Notes under the pieces: model-generated | The model's input: the letters and a program-made list of their open reading frames with translations, nothing else | Told to the model about the DNA's origin: nothing | Databases searched by the model: none | Part shown: piece by piece, positions 1-7,950 of the stretch | Layout of the letters: each line of letters starts with the position of its first letter | Numbering within the stretch: position 1 is the stretch's first letter | Translations under genes and position numbers: made by a program | Origin: JBBQKI01 sp038326725 | GTDB lineage: Bacteria > Bacteroidota > Bacteroidia > Flavobacteriales > Flavobacteriaceae | Reading direction: 5' to 3' | DNA: 19,483 bases | NCBI GenBank assembly: GCA_038326725.1 | Contig: JBBQKI010000037.1 | Coordinates: 1-19,483 of the forward strand

Positions 1-204
1 TTGAACACGGCCGTTTGTTGAAGAGCGGTCTCCCCTGATATGCCCAGGAAATAATTTTCTTGTTTTGGTTCTTTTTTAGGGACACCTCAGCTTTAATACC
101 AAGGCACCCCCATTTGTCAATTTCAGTATATCAAGGAACTTATTTATGCTTTATTTCGCGTTTTTCGAATCGTGTTTTGTAGTCATTCATCGTTTTAGCG
201 GGTG
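1..204 (-). other. 5' leader of an unseen leftward transcript (possibly rRNA operon)
   Basis: No convincing protein can be read here. Two promoters at 205-353 point left, so this stretch would be the transcribed leader of a gene beyond base 1. The minus strand at 15-27 reads CGCTCTTCAACAA, which resembles the rrn antitermination boxA of E. coli (TGCTCTTTAACAA). With tandem promoters this suggests the 5' leader of an rRNA operon, but no mature rRNA sequence is visible. A 43-codon open stretch on the minus strand lacks a start codon. On the plus strand a frame ends at 36-38, too short to interpret. Confidence 0.35.
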
Positions 205-234
205 CAAATTTACATTAGTTTTTTTATCCTGCAA
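205..234 (-). promoter_or_regulatory. Leftward promoter P2 (proximal)
   Basis: On the minus strand TTG (234-232) is followed after 19 nt by TAAATTTG (212-205), a full match to the Bacteroidota -33/-7 consensus TTG-N19-TAnnTTTG. The sequence after the -7 box, CACCCGCTAAAACG, closely resembles that after P1 and shares CACCCGC with the tRNA-Lys promoter region at 17667-17673, so the promoter likely drives a stable RNA. Confidence 0.6.
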
Positions 235-323
235 TACTTTTATTAAAATATTTCAAAAAAAATCAAAACTAATTTTTCGCCTCACTTTATCAAAACTTTC
301 AATCCTCATCTTTTAAGCGGCTG

Positions 324-353
324 CAAATATAGATTTGTTATTTGTTAACGCAA
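324..353 (-). promoter_or_regulatory. Leftward promoter P1 (distal)
   Basis: On the minus strand TTG (353-351) is followed after exactly 19 nt by TATATTTG (331-324). It has the same architecture and spacing as P2, 119 bp further from the window edge. The first transcribed bases, CAGCCGCTTAAAAG, are a near copy of those at P2. No start codon with a meaningful frame follows it. Confidence 0.55.
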
Positions 354-518
354 ACTTAATGTTACCTTTTTATCAAGAAATTTCTCATTTATTTTATAAG
401 AGGTTCAAAATCTTATAACTTCAATTAAAAAAATATTCGAAATTTTAAAAATGAGTAAATATTCACCCCGAAAAATAAAAATATACTTTATAGTGAAACA
501 CAATCGCACAATTGAATA

Positions 519-549
519 TTGCGAAACGAAGAAACTCGCACTATCTTTG
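519..549 (+). promoter_or_regulatory. thrS operon promoter
   Basis: TTG (519-521), 20 nt, then TATCTTTG (542-549) match the Bacteroidota sigma-A-type promoter. Transcription would start near 555, giving a leader of only about a dozen nucleotides before the thrS ATG at 568. No T-box or other long leader is present. Confidence 0.6.
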
Positions 550-567
550 CCGATTAAAATTTAGGAT

Positions 568-2508
568 ATGATAGCCATTACCTTACCGGATGGAAGTATA
601 AAGCAATTTGAAAGTGGCATTACGCCTATCGATGTTGCCAAAAACATTAGTGAGGGGTTTGCAAGAAATGTTATTTCTGCTCTTTATAATGATACTGTTG
701 TGGAAACATCCACTTCCCTTAAAAATGATGGCAACCTGGTACTATATACCTGGAACAACGATGATGGCAAAAAGGCTTTTTGGCATTCTTCCGCACATAT
801 TCTTGCGCAGGCTTTGGAGCAATTGTACCCGGGTGTGAAACTTACCATTGGCCCGGCCATTGATAATGGGTTTTATTACGATGTGGATTTTGGCAATGAA
901 ACTGTTTCCGAAAAAGATTTAAAAACCATTGAGGATAAAATGCTGGAAATAGCCCGGGGCAAGCACGAATTCAGTATGCGGGAGGTTTCCAAGGAAGAAG
1001 CCTTGAATTATTATAAAAACCAAAAGAACGTATATAAAGTAGAACTCATCGAAAATCTTGAGGATGGCACTATTACTTTTTGCGACCACGATACTTTTAC
1101 CGATTTATGCCGCGGCGGGCATATTCCCAACACAGGGATTGTAAAAGCAGTAAAATTGATGAGCATTGCCGGTGCCTATTGGCGGGGCGATGAAAAGAAC
1201 AAACAACTTACCCGCATTTACGGGATTAGTTTCCCAAAACAAAAAGATCTTACCGACTATCTTGAATTGCTGGAAGAAGCCAAAAAACGCGATCACAGAA
1301 AATTGGGGAAAGAGCTTGACCTTTTCACATTCTCCCAAAAAGTAGGCCAAGGCTTGCCGTTGTGGTTACCAAAAGGGGCTGCCCTTCGTGAACGGCTGGA
1401 AAATTTCTTAAAAAAAGCACAAAAAAAAGCGGGTTATGAAATGGTGGTGACCCCGCATATCGGCCAAAAGGAATTATACGTTACTTCGGGCCATTTTGCT
1501 AAATACGGCGCGGACAGTTTTCAGCCTATAAAAACGCCTAATGAGGGAGAAGAATTCCTTTTAAAACCAATGAACTGTCCCCATCATTGTGAAATCTACA
1601 ACTCCCGGCCTTGGTCCTATAAAGATTTGCCGAAACGTTTTGCGGAATTCGGAACAGTTTATAGATATGAGCAAAGTGGAGAGCTTCACGGCTTGACCCG
1701 CGTAAGGGGTTTTACACAGGATGATGCTCATATTTTTTGTACTCCGGATCAGTTGGATGATGAATTTATGAAAGTGATCGATCTTGTTTTATATGTATTT
1801 GGTTCTTTGGGATTTGAAAATTTCAGCACCCAAGTTTCTGTCCGGGATATGGAAAAGCCCGAAAAATATATCGGCAGTTTGGAAAATTGGGAGAAGGCGG
1901 AAAAAGCAATTATAAATGCTGCAGAAAAGAAAGGACTTGATTATAAAATTGTAACCGGCGAAGCAGCTTTTTATGGGCCGAAACTGGATTTTATGGTGAA
2001 GGATGCGCTCGGAAGAAGCTGGCAACTAGGCACCATTCAAGTGGATTACAATCTTCCGGAGCGGTTTGAACTTGAATATAAAGGCAGTGACAATGAAATT
2101 CATCGTCCCGTCATGATTCACCGAGCTCCTTTTGGAAGCATGGAACGTTTTATAGCTATTTTATTGGAACATACCGGCGGCAATTTCCCGCTTTGGTTAA
2201 TGCCGGATCAAGTGAGTATTCTTTCGCTAAGCGAAAAATTTGAAAAATACTCCCAAAAAGTTTTTAATTTGCTTGAAAAAGACGAAATTCGCGCCCTCGT
2301 TGACAACAGGAACGAAACCATAGGCAAGAAAATACGGGACGCCGAAATGAACAAAACCCCGTATATGTTGATTGTAGGGGAGCAGGAAGAGAAAGATGGG
2401 ACGGTTTCCGTAAGAAAACACGGTGAAGGGGATTTAGGTACGATGACCATTGAAGAATTTTCCAAAAGGATTCAGCAAGAAGTAAAAAAAGACATAAAAG
2501 AATTTTAA
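568..2508 (+). CDS. thrS: Threonine--tRNA ligase
   Basis: Charges tRNA-Thr with threonine in the cytoplasm (class II aminoacyl-tRNA synthetase, 646 aa, normal length). Domains in order: N-terminal TGS domain (about 1-60); editing domain with HSSAH (His73, His77) and CRGGH (Cys181, His185), which deacylates mischarged Ser-tRNA; catalytic core with the expected zinc ligands Cys337 (in MNCPHH), His388 (in DDAH) and His518 (in MIHRAP); C-terminal anticodon-binding domain from about residue 545. The ATG is fixed by the immediate TGS start MIAITLPDG and by the promoter just upstream. It is the first gene of the conserved thrS-infC-rpmI-rplT cluster; infC follows after 24 nt. The editing and catalytic sites look complete. 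Family assignment is very secure. Confidence 0.98.
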   Translation: MIAITLPDGSIKQFESGITPIDVAKNISEGFARNVISALYNDTVVETSTSLKNDGNLVLYTWNNDDGKKAFWHSSAHILAQALEQLYPGVKLTIGPAIDNGFYYDVDFGNETVSEKDLKTIEDKMLEIARGKHEFSMREVSKEEALNYYKNQKNVYKVELIENLEDGTITFCDHDTFTDLCRGGHIPNTGIVKAVKLMSIAGAYWRGDEKNKQLTRIYGISFPKQKDLTDYLELLEEAKKRDHRKLGKELDLFTFSQKVGQGLPLWLPKGAALRERLENFLKKAQKKAGYEMVVTPHIGQKELYVTSGHFAKYGADSFQPIKTPNEGEEFLLKPMNCPHHCEIYNSRPWSYKDLPKRFAEFGTVYRYEQSGELHGLTRVRGFTQDDAHIFCTPDQLDDEFMKVIDLVLYVFGSLGFENFSTQVSVRDMEKPEKYIGSLENWEKAEKAIINAAEKKGLDYKIVTGEAAFYGPKLDFMVKDALGRSWQLGTIQVDYNLPERFELEYKGSDNEIHRPVMIHRAPFGSMERFIAILLEHTGGNFPLWLMPDQVSILSLSEKFEKYSQKVFNLLEKDEIRALVDNRNETIGKKIRDAEMNKTPYMLIVGEQEEKDGTVSVRKHGEGDLGTMTIEEFSKRIQQEVKKDIKEF

Positions 2509-2532
2509 CGTTTAACTAAATAATTTTTAGCC

Positions 2533-3087
2533 ATAGCAATACGAAGAAAAAGAAGTCGCGGCCCTGCAAGGGTGATCAAAGAAGATCAACACAGGATCAA
2601 TGGAAAAATCCGTGCAGAAGAAGTGCGCCTTGTAGGTGACAATGTGGAATTGGGGGTTTATCCTTTAAGGAAAGCCCGTGATATGGCTGAAGAGCAGGAA
2701 TTGGATTTGGTTGAAATTTCACCAAATGCCATTCCACCCGTTTGTAAAATCATCGATTATAAAAAATATGTTTACGAACAGAAAAAGCGGGAAAAAGTAT
2801 TAAAAGCAAAGGCTACCAAAGTTACCATCAAGGAAATAAGGTTTGGACCGAATACAGATGACCACGATTATGAATTCAAAAAGAAGCACGGCGAAAAGTT
2901 TTTGCAGGATGGTTCAAAATTGAAAGCTTATGTCTTCTTTAAAGGAAGATCGATCATATATAAAGATCAAGGCGAGATATTATTATTAAGGCTTGCGCGC
3001 GATCTTGAAGAATTCGGAAAGGTTGAACAAATGCCGAAATTGGAAGGAAAACGGATGATTATGTTCATTTCCCCCAAGAAAAAGTAA
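2533..3087 (+). CDS. infC: Translation initiation factor IF-3, probable AUA start
   Basis: IF-3 binds the 30S subunit, keeps 50S from joining early and rejects wrong start codons and initiator tRNAs. Read from 2533 the product is 184 aa and begins MAIRRKRSRGPARVIKEDQ if ATA is decoded as Met. The core has the IF3 N domain (HRINGKIRAEEVRLVGDN, about 22-80), a lysine-rich linker and the C domain (KEIRFGPNTDDHDYEFK onward). The frame is open from a stop at 2521-2523 and holds no ATG, GTG or TTG before GTG at 2572. A start there would remove the conserved basic N-terminus, so ATA at 2533 (or 2539) is preferred. In E. coli infC starts with AUU, which lets IF-3 repress its own translation; the same logic may apply here. 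Product certain, start codon inferred. Confidence 0.95.
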   Translation: MAIRRKRSRGPARVIKEDQHRINGKIRAEEVRLVGDNVELGVYPLRKARDMAEEQELDLVEISPNAIPPVCKIIDYKKYVYEQKKREKVLKAKATKVTIKEIRFGPNTDDHDYEFKKKHGEKFLQDGSKLKAYVFFKGRSIIYKDQGEILLLRLARDLEEFGKVEQMPKLEGKRMIMFISPKKK

Positions 3088-3169
3088 ACAGTTCTAGTTA
3101 GCAGCATATTAGTTTTAGAACAAATAATTATAAATAAAGCGGAATAATTAATAAATAAAGTAGGAAAAC

Positions 3170-3367
3170 ATGCCGAAACAAAAAACAAAATCCAGTGCCA
3201 AAAAGCGTTTTAAGCTTACCGGTACCGGAAAGATTAAAAGAAAGCATGCGTTTAAAAGCCACATCTTAACAAAGAAGTCCAAAAAACGCAAGCTTGCCTT
3301 AACCCACGACACTTTGGTGCACAAACGGGATGAAAATAGTGTGAAGGAAATGCTTTGCCTGAAGTAA
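3170..3367 (+). CDS. rpmI: 50S ribosomal protein bL35
   Basis: Small basic large-subunit protein of 65 aa, full length for the family. It begins MPKQKTKSSAKKRFKLTG, the bL35 signature, followed by the KRKHAFKSHIL segment and a Lys/Arg-rich tail. It follows infC after 82 nt, an AT-rich spacer with a weak 6-bp inverted repeat (3091-3096 with 3116-3121) around a 19-nt loop. It precedes rplT by 95 nt, long for this operon and containing a possible structured element. Expression is probably co-transcribed from the thrS promoter. Confidence 0.97.
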   Translation: MPKQKTKSSAKKRFKLTGTGKIKRKHAFKSHILTKKSKKRKLALTHDTLVHKRDENSVKEMLCLK

Positions 3368-3404
3368 TCCTTTTACCGGTTAAAAACAAAATGTATAACC
3401 CTGG

Positions 3405-3445
3405 AGCAGTGCTTTAAAGAATTCATAATTCAAGAATCGCCTGCT
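3405..3445 (+). promoter_or_regulatory. Possible structured RNA element before rplT
   Basis: The spacer between rpmI and rplT can fold. AGCAG-T-GC (3405-3412) pairs with GCCTGCT (3439-3445), seven pairs with one bulged T. Inside is a perfect 5-bp stem GAATT/AATTC (3419-3423 with 3427-3431) around CAT. L20 represses its own operon through mRNA structures in other bacteria, so this may be an L20 leader. That role is inference from position and fold only. Confidence 0.35.
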
Positions 3446-3462
3446 ACAAAAAACTTTAAATT

Positions 3463-3807
3463 ATGCCAAGATCAGTAAATTCAGTTGCCAAAAGGGCACG
3501 AAGAAAAAAAGTGTTCAAACAAGCCAAAGGTTTCTTTGGAAGACGTAAAAACGTTTGGACCGTAGCTAAAAACGCTGTTGATAAAGCAATGCTTTATGCC
3601 TACCGCGACCGTCGAGCAAAAAAGAGGAATTTCAGGTCCCTTTGGATCACCCGTATCAACGCAGGTGCACGCCAGCATGGGATGAGCTATTCGCAATTCA
3701 TGGGAAAAATAAATGCCAATGAAATTGGGTTGAACCGTAAGGTTTTGGCCGATTTGGCAATGAACCATCCGGAAGCTTTCACGGCAATCGTGAACAAACT
3801 AAAATAA
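3463..3807 (+). CDS. rplT: 50S ribosomal protein bL20
   Basis: Binds 23S rRNA early in large-subunit assembly and in several bacteria also represses translation of the rpmI-rplT mRNA. The 114-aa product is full length: a long basic N-terminal helix (MPRSVNSVAKRARRKK, then AKGFFGRRKNVWTVAKNAV, YRDRRAKKRNFR) and a globular RNA-binding C-terminal half (LWITRINAGARQHGMSYSQFM to the end). The ATG follows an AT-rich stretch with no Shine-Dalgarno. It is the last gene of the operon and is followed 21 nt later by a strong intrinsic terminator. Confidence 0.97.
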   Translation: MPRSVNSVAKRARRKKVFKQAKGFFGRRKNVWTVAKNAVDKAMLYAYRDRRAKKRNFRSLWITRINAGARQHGMSYSQFMGKINANEIGLNRKVLADLAMNHPEAFTAIVNKLK

Positions 3808-3828
3808 AACAAATATTTATTCCGCTCA

Positions 3829-3866
3829 AAACCGTCCCCAAGAAAACTTGGGGACGGTTTTTTTTA
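3829..3866 (+). terminator. Rho-independent terminator of thrS-infC-rpmI-rplT
   Basis: A perfect 11-bp stem CCGTCCCCAAG (3832-3842) / CTTGGGGACGG (3847-3857) with loop AAAA, followed by eight T (3858-3865). Three flanking A-T pairs can extend the stem. It lies just after rplT. Confidence 0.92.
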
Positions 3867-3944
3867 TGGAAATCCTTTATTTTAAAAAAAGGGATTAAAA
3901 CACACAATCTTTCATTGTTCGGATAATTCTTTTATTTTTACTCA

Positions 3945-4895
3945 ATGCGATCGGTTTTTATTTTTCCCATTATATTGCTTTTGCTGTCCGGCAATACTAC
4001 CAACGCTCAAAAACTTCTAAATAATTTTTACAAAGAATCAAGCGGGAACGAAATTTATATTCCTTTGGGCAAGATTTCATTTGCGGATGAAGTAATAAAA
4101 TTTTCACTCGGCACCCCCAAGCCTTTCAAAATTTACCGCGACAGCACTCAATGCCTGCACGAACCAAATTATACCAAATACGAAAGCCCCGATTTTATAT
4201 CATTGGGCTGCGGGGGTAGCATTACTGTTGCTTTTACCAATAACGGTTTTATGAACCTGAAGGGAGACGACCTCTACATTTTTGAAGTTGGCCCCTCAAA
4301 AGAAAAAGCAAAGATCGAGATTTCAACCAACGGGGAGAATTGGATCTATGCCGGTTCCATTACAGGTGGAAAATCTAGTATCGAACTGAGCGATGAAAAA
4401 ATAGACACCGAAACTGTCTTCAATTTTTTAAGGGTAACCGATCTTAAAACACTTTGCAACAGCAAAACCGCAGGAGCTGACATTGATGCCATCGCGGCCA
4501 TAAACAGCGTTATCGTGGTAAGCATAAACGCAGATGTTTTGTTTGATACTGCACTTTTTGAATTAAAAGAAAGCGCAAAAAACACTTTGGATTCCATCGC
4601 CCAAACAATACTTCAAGTACCCAATGCAACTTTGCGAATTGATGGGCATACCGATAGCGATGGCGATGAAGCCTATAATTTGGAACTATCCAAAAACAGG
4701 TGTCTTTCCGTGGAAGAACGTTTAAAATCTTTATTGGGGGGAAAAGCGTTATACAGTTATGAAATAAATGCCTTTGGCGAAACCAACCCAAGGGTGGAAA
4801 ATGATACCGAATTAAACAAACAACTAAACCGCCGGGTTGAAATCATGGTTTTACCTCCAAAAGAATATTACGATGCCTTGGAAAATGAAGATTAG
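3945..4895 (+). CDS. OmpA-family envelope protein
   Basis: A 316-aa exported protein. An N-terminal signal peptide (hydrophobic core to residue ~18, likely cleavage after TTNA, residues 18-21) is followed by a predicted beta-rich domain (about 25-190) holding ADIDAIAAINS near its end. The C-terminal third (about 198-310) is an OmpA/MotB peptidoglycan-binding domain, seen from FDTALFELKESAKNTL, LRIDGHTDSDGDEAYNLELSKNR and NRRVEIMVLPP. It likely anchors to peptidoglycan from the periplasm or outer membrane. The middle domain is not recognised. Promoter signals are weak. Its stop codon overlaps the convergent gene on the other strand by 4 bp with no terminator between them. Confidence 0.85.
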   Translation: MRSVFIFPIILLLLSGNTTNAQKLLNNFYKESSGNEIYIPLGKISFADEVIKFSLGTPKPFKIYRDSTQCLHEPNYTKYESPDFISLGCGGSITVAFTNNGFMNLKGDDLYIFEVGPSKEKAKIEISTNGENWIYAGSITGGKSSIELSDEKIDTETVFNFLRVTDLKTLCNSKTAGADIDAIAAINSVIVVSINADVLFDTALFELKESAKNTLDSIAQTILQVPNATLRIDGHTDSDGDEAYNLELSKNRCLSVEERLKSLLGGKALYSYEINAFGETNPRVENDTELNKQLNRRVEIMVLPPKEYYDALENED

Positions 4896-6151
4896 GTTTT
4901 CTGTTTTTTCTTTTTTGCGGCGGGAAACAAAACATTGTTCAAAATAAGCCTGTAGCCCGGCGAGTTTGGATGAAGTGCCAATTCGGTTTTTGCATCTCCC
5001 ACCCGGTGCTGATAATCTTCCGGATCGTGGCCACCATAAAAAGTAAAAAATCCTTTCCCTTTTATCCCGTGAATGTACCTTGCTTCCCCATTGCTTTTAT
5101 TTTCACCCATCACCAACACATTGGCTTTTATCTCGTTGCTGTCAAAAGAAGTGGTCTGTCCCATAAAACCTTTTACTAAAGCTGTGTGGTTTTGAACCAA
5201 CATCGTCGGGATCGGGTCCCATTTCGCGGAATAATCCATCAATGAGAAATAATCTGTTTCTTTAATGACAGTTCGCTTTTCGGTCATATCTATGGAAGAA
5301 AATTCATAAACCATCGGGCTGCGTTCCAAAATAAAATCCTTGAAAGCAAAAGTTTGTGCATAATCTATTTTGCTTTGGTAAGCCGCCTCGCTAGGGTCGC
5401 CATCGAACATGGGCTCACAAATGTCCACCCCTTCCGAAGCAAGTGCTATATCGAAACTATCGGTAGCACTGCACATGGCAAACATAAACCCGCCACCAAT
5501 TACATAATCGCGGATTTTTAAAGCCACATCCAGTTTTGCTTCGGAAACTTTATTATAGCCCAATTTAGTTGCTAATGCCTCAGCATTCTTTTTCTCTTCA
5601 ATATACCAAGGCGCTGAACGATAAGCGCGGTAAAATTTCCCATATTGACCGGTAAAGTCTTCATGGTGAAGGTGCAACCAATCATATAAAATAAGCTGAT
5701 CGCTCAAAACTTCTTCGTCATAAATAACGGTATATGGAATTTCTGCATAGGTAAGCACCATCGTTACCGCATCGTCCCAAGGCAAATTTCCTTTTGGGGA
5801 ATAAACTGCAATCTTTGGGGCTTTTTCCAAAACCACCGCTTCCATATTTTGGGAAGGACTGCTTATTTCTGTCAATATTTCCTCGGTCTTGGCATCGGAA
5901 ACGATTTCAAAGGAAACCCCACGGATTTGGCATTCCTTTCGTATTTCTTCTGCATCGGGTAAAAGGAAGGAGCCGCCACGGTAGTTGAGGAGCCATTTTA
6001 CTTTTTGCTGTTTTTCAAGTGCCCAATAAGTAATGCCGTAAGCTTTTAAATGTTGTTTTTGGCTTTCCACATCCATGGGAATCAAAATATAGGAAGCCGA
6101 GGCCTGAAATGAAAACAATAATATGAATGCTATTGAAAGGAATTTTGCCAT
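4892..6151 (-). CDS. Periplasmic protein of the family often named asparagine synthetase B
   Basis: A 419-aa protein with a clear signal peptide (residues 1-19, cleavage after SFQASA) and therefore likely periplasmic. From memory, close homologues in Flavobacteriaceae carry the label asparagine synthetase B, but the sequence shows neither an N-terminal nucleophile Cys nor an ATP-pyrophosphatase loop, so that name looks unsupported. The segment RDYVIGGGFMFAMCSATDSFD resembles the nucleophile elbow of type-1 glutamine-amidotransferase-like folds, with a Cys after FAM; this is tentative. It sits downstream of dnaB on the same strand (78 nt). A -7-like TATCTTAG lies just upstream of its ATG. Real substrate unknown. 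Confidence 0.8.
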   Translation of the reverse strand: MAKFLSIAFILLFSFQASASYILIPMDVESQKQHLKAYGITYWALEKQQKVKWLLNYRGGSFLLPDAEEIRKECQIRGVSFEIVSDAKTEEILTEISSPSQNMEAVVLEKAPKIAVYSPKGNLPWDDAVTMVLTYAEIPYTVIYDEEVLSDQLILYDWLHLHHEDFTGQYGKFYRAYRSAPWYIEEKKNAEALATKLGYNKVSEAKLDVALKIRDYVIGGGFMFAMCSATDSFDIALASEGVDICEPMFDGDPSEAAYQSKIDYAQTFAFKDFILERSPMVYEFSSIDMTEKRTVIKETDYFSLMDYSAKWDPIPTMLVQNHTALVKGFMGQTTSFDSNEIKANVLVMGENKSNGEARYIHGIKGKGFFTFYGGHDPEDYQHRVGDAKTELALHPNSPGYRLILNNVLFPAAKKKKQKT

Positions 6152-6229
6152 AGGGCTAAGATAGCGACAAATTTTGAGCCAAAGTTTTGGCCCTTCATTT
6201 AAAAAACGATTAAATGTTTATTGAAAATT

Positions 6230-7783
6230 TTAAAACGGGACGTCATTGCCGTCCTCACCCGAAAGATCATCGTTCATTGTACTGCCAAAAGCCTCGCCCG
6301 GAGTGGGCAAATTACTTGTTTTGAAAGTATCATCATTGGCTGCATTGTTCATTCTCGAGCTGTATTCAGCGGGATAATAGTCGGTTTCAAGATTTTCGAA
6401 TTTTCCGAGGTGGCCCAAAAATTTCAAGCGTATCTCATCCAAACCGCCGTTCCTATGCTTGGCTATAATAATCTCTGCTTGACCTGCGGTTGGCGAACGC
6501 TCTTCATCATCCCATTCATCCATTTTATAATATTCGGGCCTGTAGATAAATGAAACAATATCCGCATCCTGCTCAATGGCACCCGATTCCCGAAGATCGG
6601 AAAGCAATGGGCGCTTTGTGCCGCCGCGGGTTTCCACGGCTCGCGACAATTGCGATAACGCGATAACTGGAATGTTCAGCTCTTTAGCTAAAGCTTTTAG
6701 GTTTCGAGAAATTGTGGAAATTTCTTGTTCGCGGTTTCCTCCTTTTTGGCTTCCTCCAGCCGTCATCAATTGCAAATAATCAACAACTATTAGTTTTATT
6801 CCGTGTTGGGAAGACAGTCTTCTGGCCTTTGCCCGCAAATCAAAAATGGACAGTGACGGAGAATCATCAATGAACAATGGCGCTTTTTCAAGGGCTTTTA
6901 CTTTTACGTTTAATTGTTCCCACTCATGCTTTTCCAAACTTCCTGTCCTTAGTTTTTCTGAACTTAATCCTGTTTCCGAAGAAATCAAACGGGTGATCAA
7001 TTGCACGGAAGACATTTCCAATGAGAAAAAAGCTACTGGCATATTATGATCCACGGCTATATTTCGTGCCATCGAAAGTGTAAGTGCGGTTTTTCCCATC
7101 CCGGGTCGGGCAGCAATGATAATTAAATCGCTGGGCTGCCAGCCGGATGTAAGCTTGTCCAGTTTACTGAAGCCTGACGGTACCCCGGAAAGTCCTTCTT
7201 TATTCGCTATTTCCTCTATCCTTTTTTTCGCTTGAATTACCAAGTTTTGTGCTGTTTCTGAAGAGCGTTTGATGTTGCCTTGCGTAATTTCGTAAAGTTT
7301 GGCTTCGGCATTGTCCAAAAGATCAAAAACATCGGTGGTTTCGCTATAAGAATCTTCGATGATTTCGTTGGAAATTTTTATAAGGCTTCTTTGAATAAAT
7401 TTTTGAAGAATGATGCGGGCGTGAAATTCAATATGAGCCGAAGAGGATACTTTTTGGGTTAATTGAATGAGGTAAAATTCACCACCAACCAAGTCAAGTT
7501 TCGCCATTTTCTTAAGTTGGGCAGAAACGGTTAATAAGTCCACCGGTTGGCTGTTTTCAAAGAGAATATGAATGGCCTCAAAAATATGCTGATGCGATTG
7601 TTTGTAAAAAACATCGGGATTCAATAAATCAATCACTTCATCAACCCCTTTTTTGTCAATCATCAAAGCTCCAAGCACAACCTCTTCTAAATCAATGGCT
7701 TGTGGCGGAATTTTTCCTTTCTCAAGCGAAATTACTTGGGGAGAACGAGTTAAAAAATTGGGTTGGGGCTTTAATTTTTCCAT
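6230..7783 (-). CDS. dnaB: Replicative DNA helicase DnaB
   Basis: Hexameric 5'-3' helicase that unwinds DNA at the replication fork, recruits primase and works with the polymerase. The 517 aa show the N-terminal helical collar domain (about 28-130, starting PPQAIDLEEVVLGALMID), a linker, and the RecA-like C-terminal ATPase: Walker A ARPGMGKTALT (Lys231), Walker B LIVVDYLQL, the SRAVETRGGTKRP segment and DLRESGAIEQDADIV. The C-terminus ends in an acidic tail. No intein interrupts the ATPase motifs. The ATG is at 7783; upstream a weak -7-like TACATTCG adjoins it. Identity is secure. Confidence 0.97.
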   Translation of the reverse strand: MEKLKPQPNFLTRSPQVISLEKGKIPPQAIDLEEVVLGALMIDKKGVDEVIDLLNPDVFYKQSHQHIFEAIHILFENSQPVDLLTVSAQLKKMAKLDLVGGEFYLIQLTQKVSSSAHIEFHARIILQKFIQRSLIKISNEIIEDSYSETTDVFDLLDNAEAKLYEITQGNIKRSSETAQNLVIQAKKRIEEIANKEGLSGVPSGFSKLDKLTSGWQPSDLIIIAARPGMGKTALTLSMARNIAVDHNMPVAFFSLEMSSVQLITRLISSETGLSSEKLRTGSLEKHEWEQLNVKVKALEKAPLFIDDSPSLSIFDLRAKARRLSSQHGIKLIVVDYLQLMTAGGSQKGGNREQEISTISRNLKALAKELNIPVIALSQLSRAVETRGGTKRPLLSDLRESGAIEQDADIVSFIYRPEYYKMDEWDDEERSPTAGQAEIIIAKHRNGGLDEIRLKFLGHLGKFENLETDYYPAEYSSRMNNAANDDTFKTSNLPTPGEAFGSTMNDDLSGEDGNDVPF

Positions 7784-7896
7784 ATGGCGAATGTAAATAA
7801 AATGTTAAAGGAATGTATTGTTTTTTTTATTCCTATGTTCACCGTTCATTAACATTCCAACTGTTGAAAACTTAAAATTATTGTTGATAACCCAAT

Positions 7897-7925
7897 AAAA
7901 AACCCGAAGCAATAACTTCGGGTTT
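7897..7925 (-). terminator. Rho-independent terminator after accA
   Basis: On the minus strand AAACCCGAAG (7925-7916), a 6-nt loop and CTTCGGGTTT (7909-7900) form a 10-bp hairpin ending in six T (7902-7897). It lies about 25 nt past the accA stop, so it closes the tgt-lptG-eamA-accA block before dnaB. Confidence 0.85.
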
Positions 7926-7950
7926 ATGGAAAGGTTTGATATGAGTAGCT

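Noticed and set aside
75..115. TPP-riboswitch-like GGGGTGCC ... GCTGAG on the minus strand
   Set aside because: Only the first half of the THI-box consensus is matched; the conserved CTGAT and downstream segments are absent and the stems do not form.
7868..7892. DnaA-box-like TTATCAACA upstream of dnaB
   Set aside because: A single 8/9 match in AT-rich DNA with no cluster, AT-rich unwinding element or dnaA gene.
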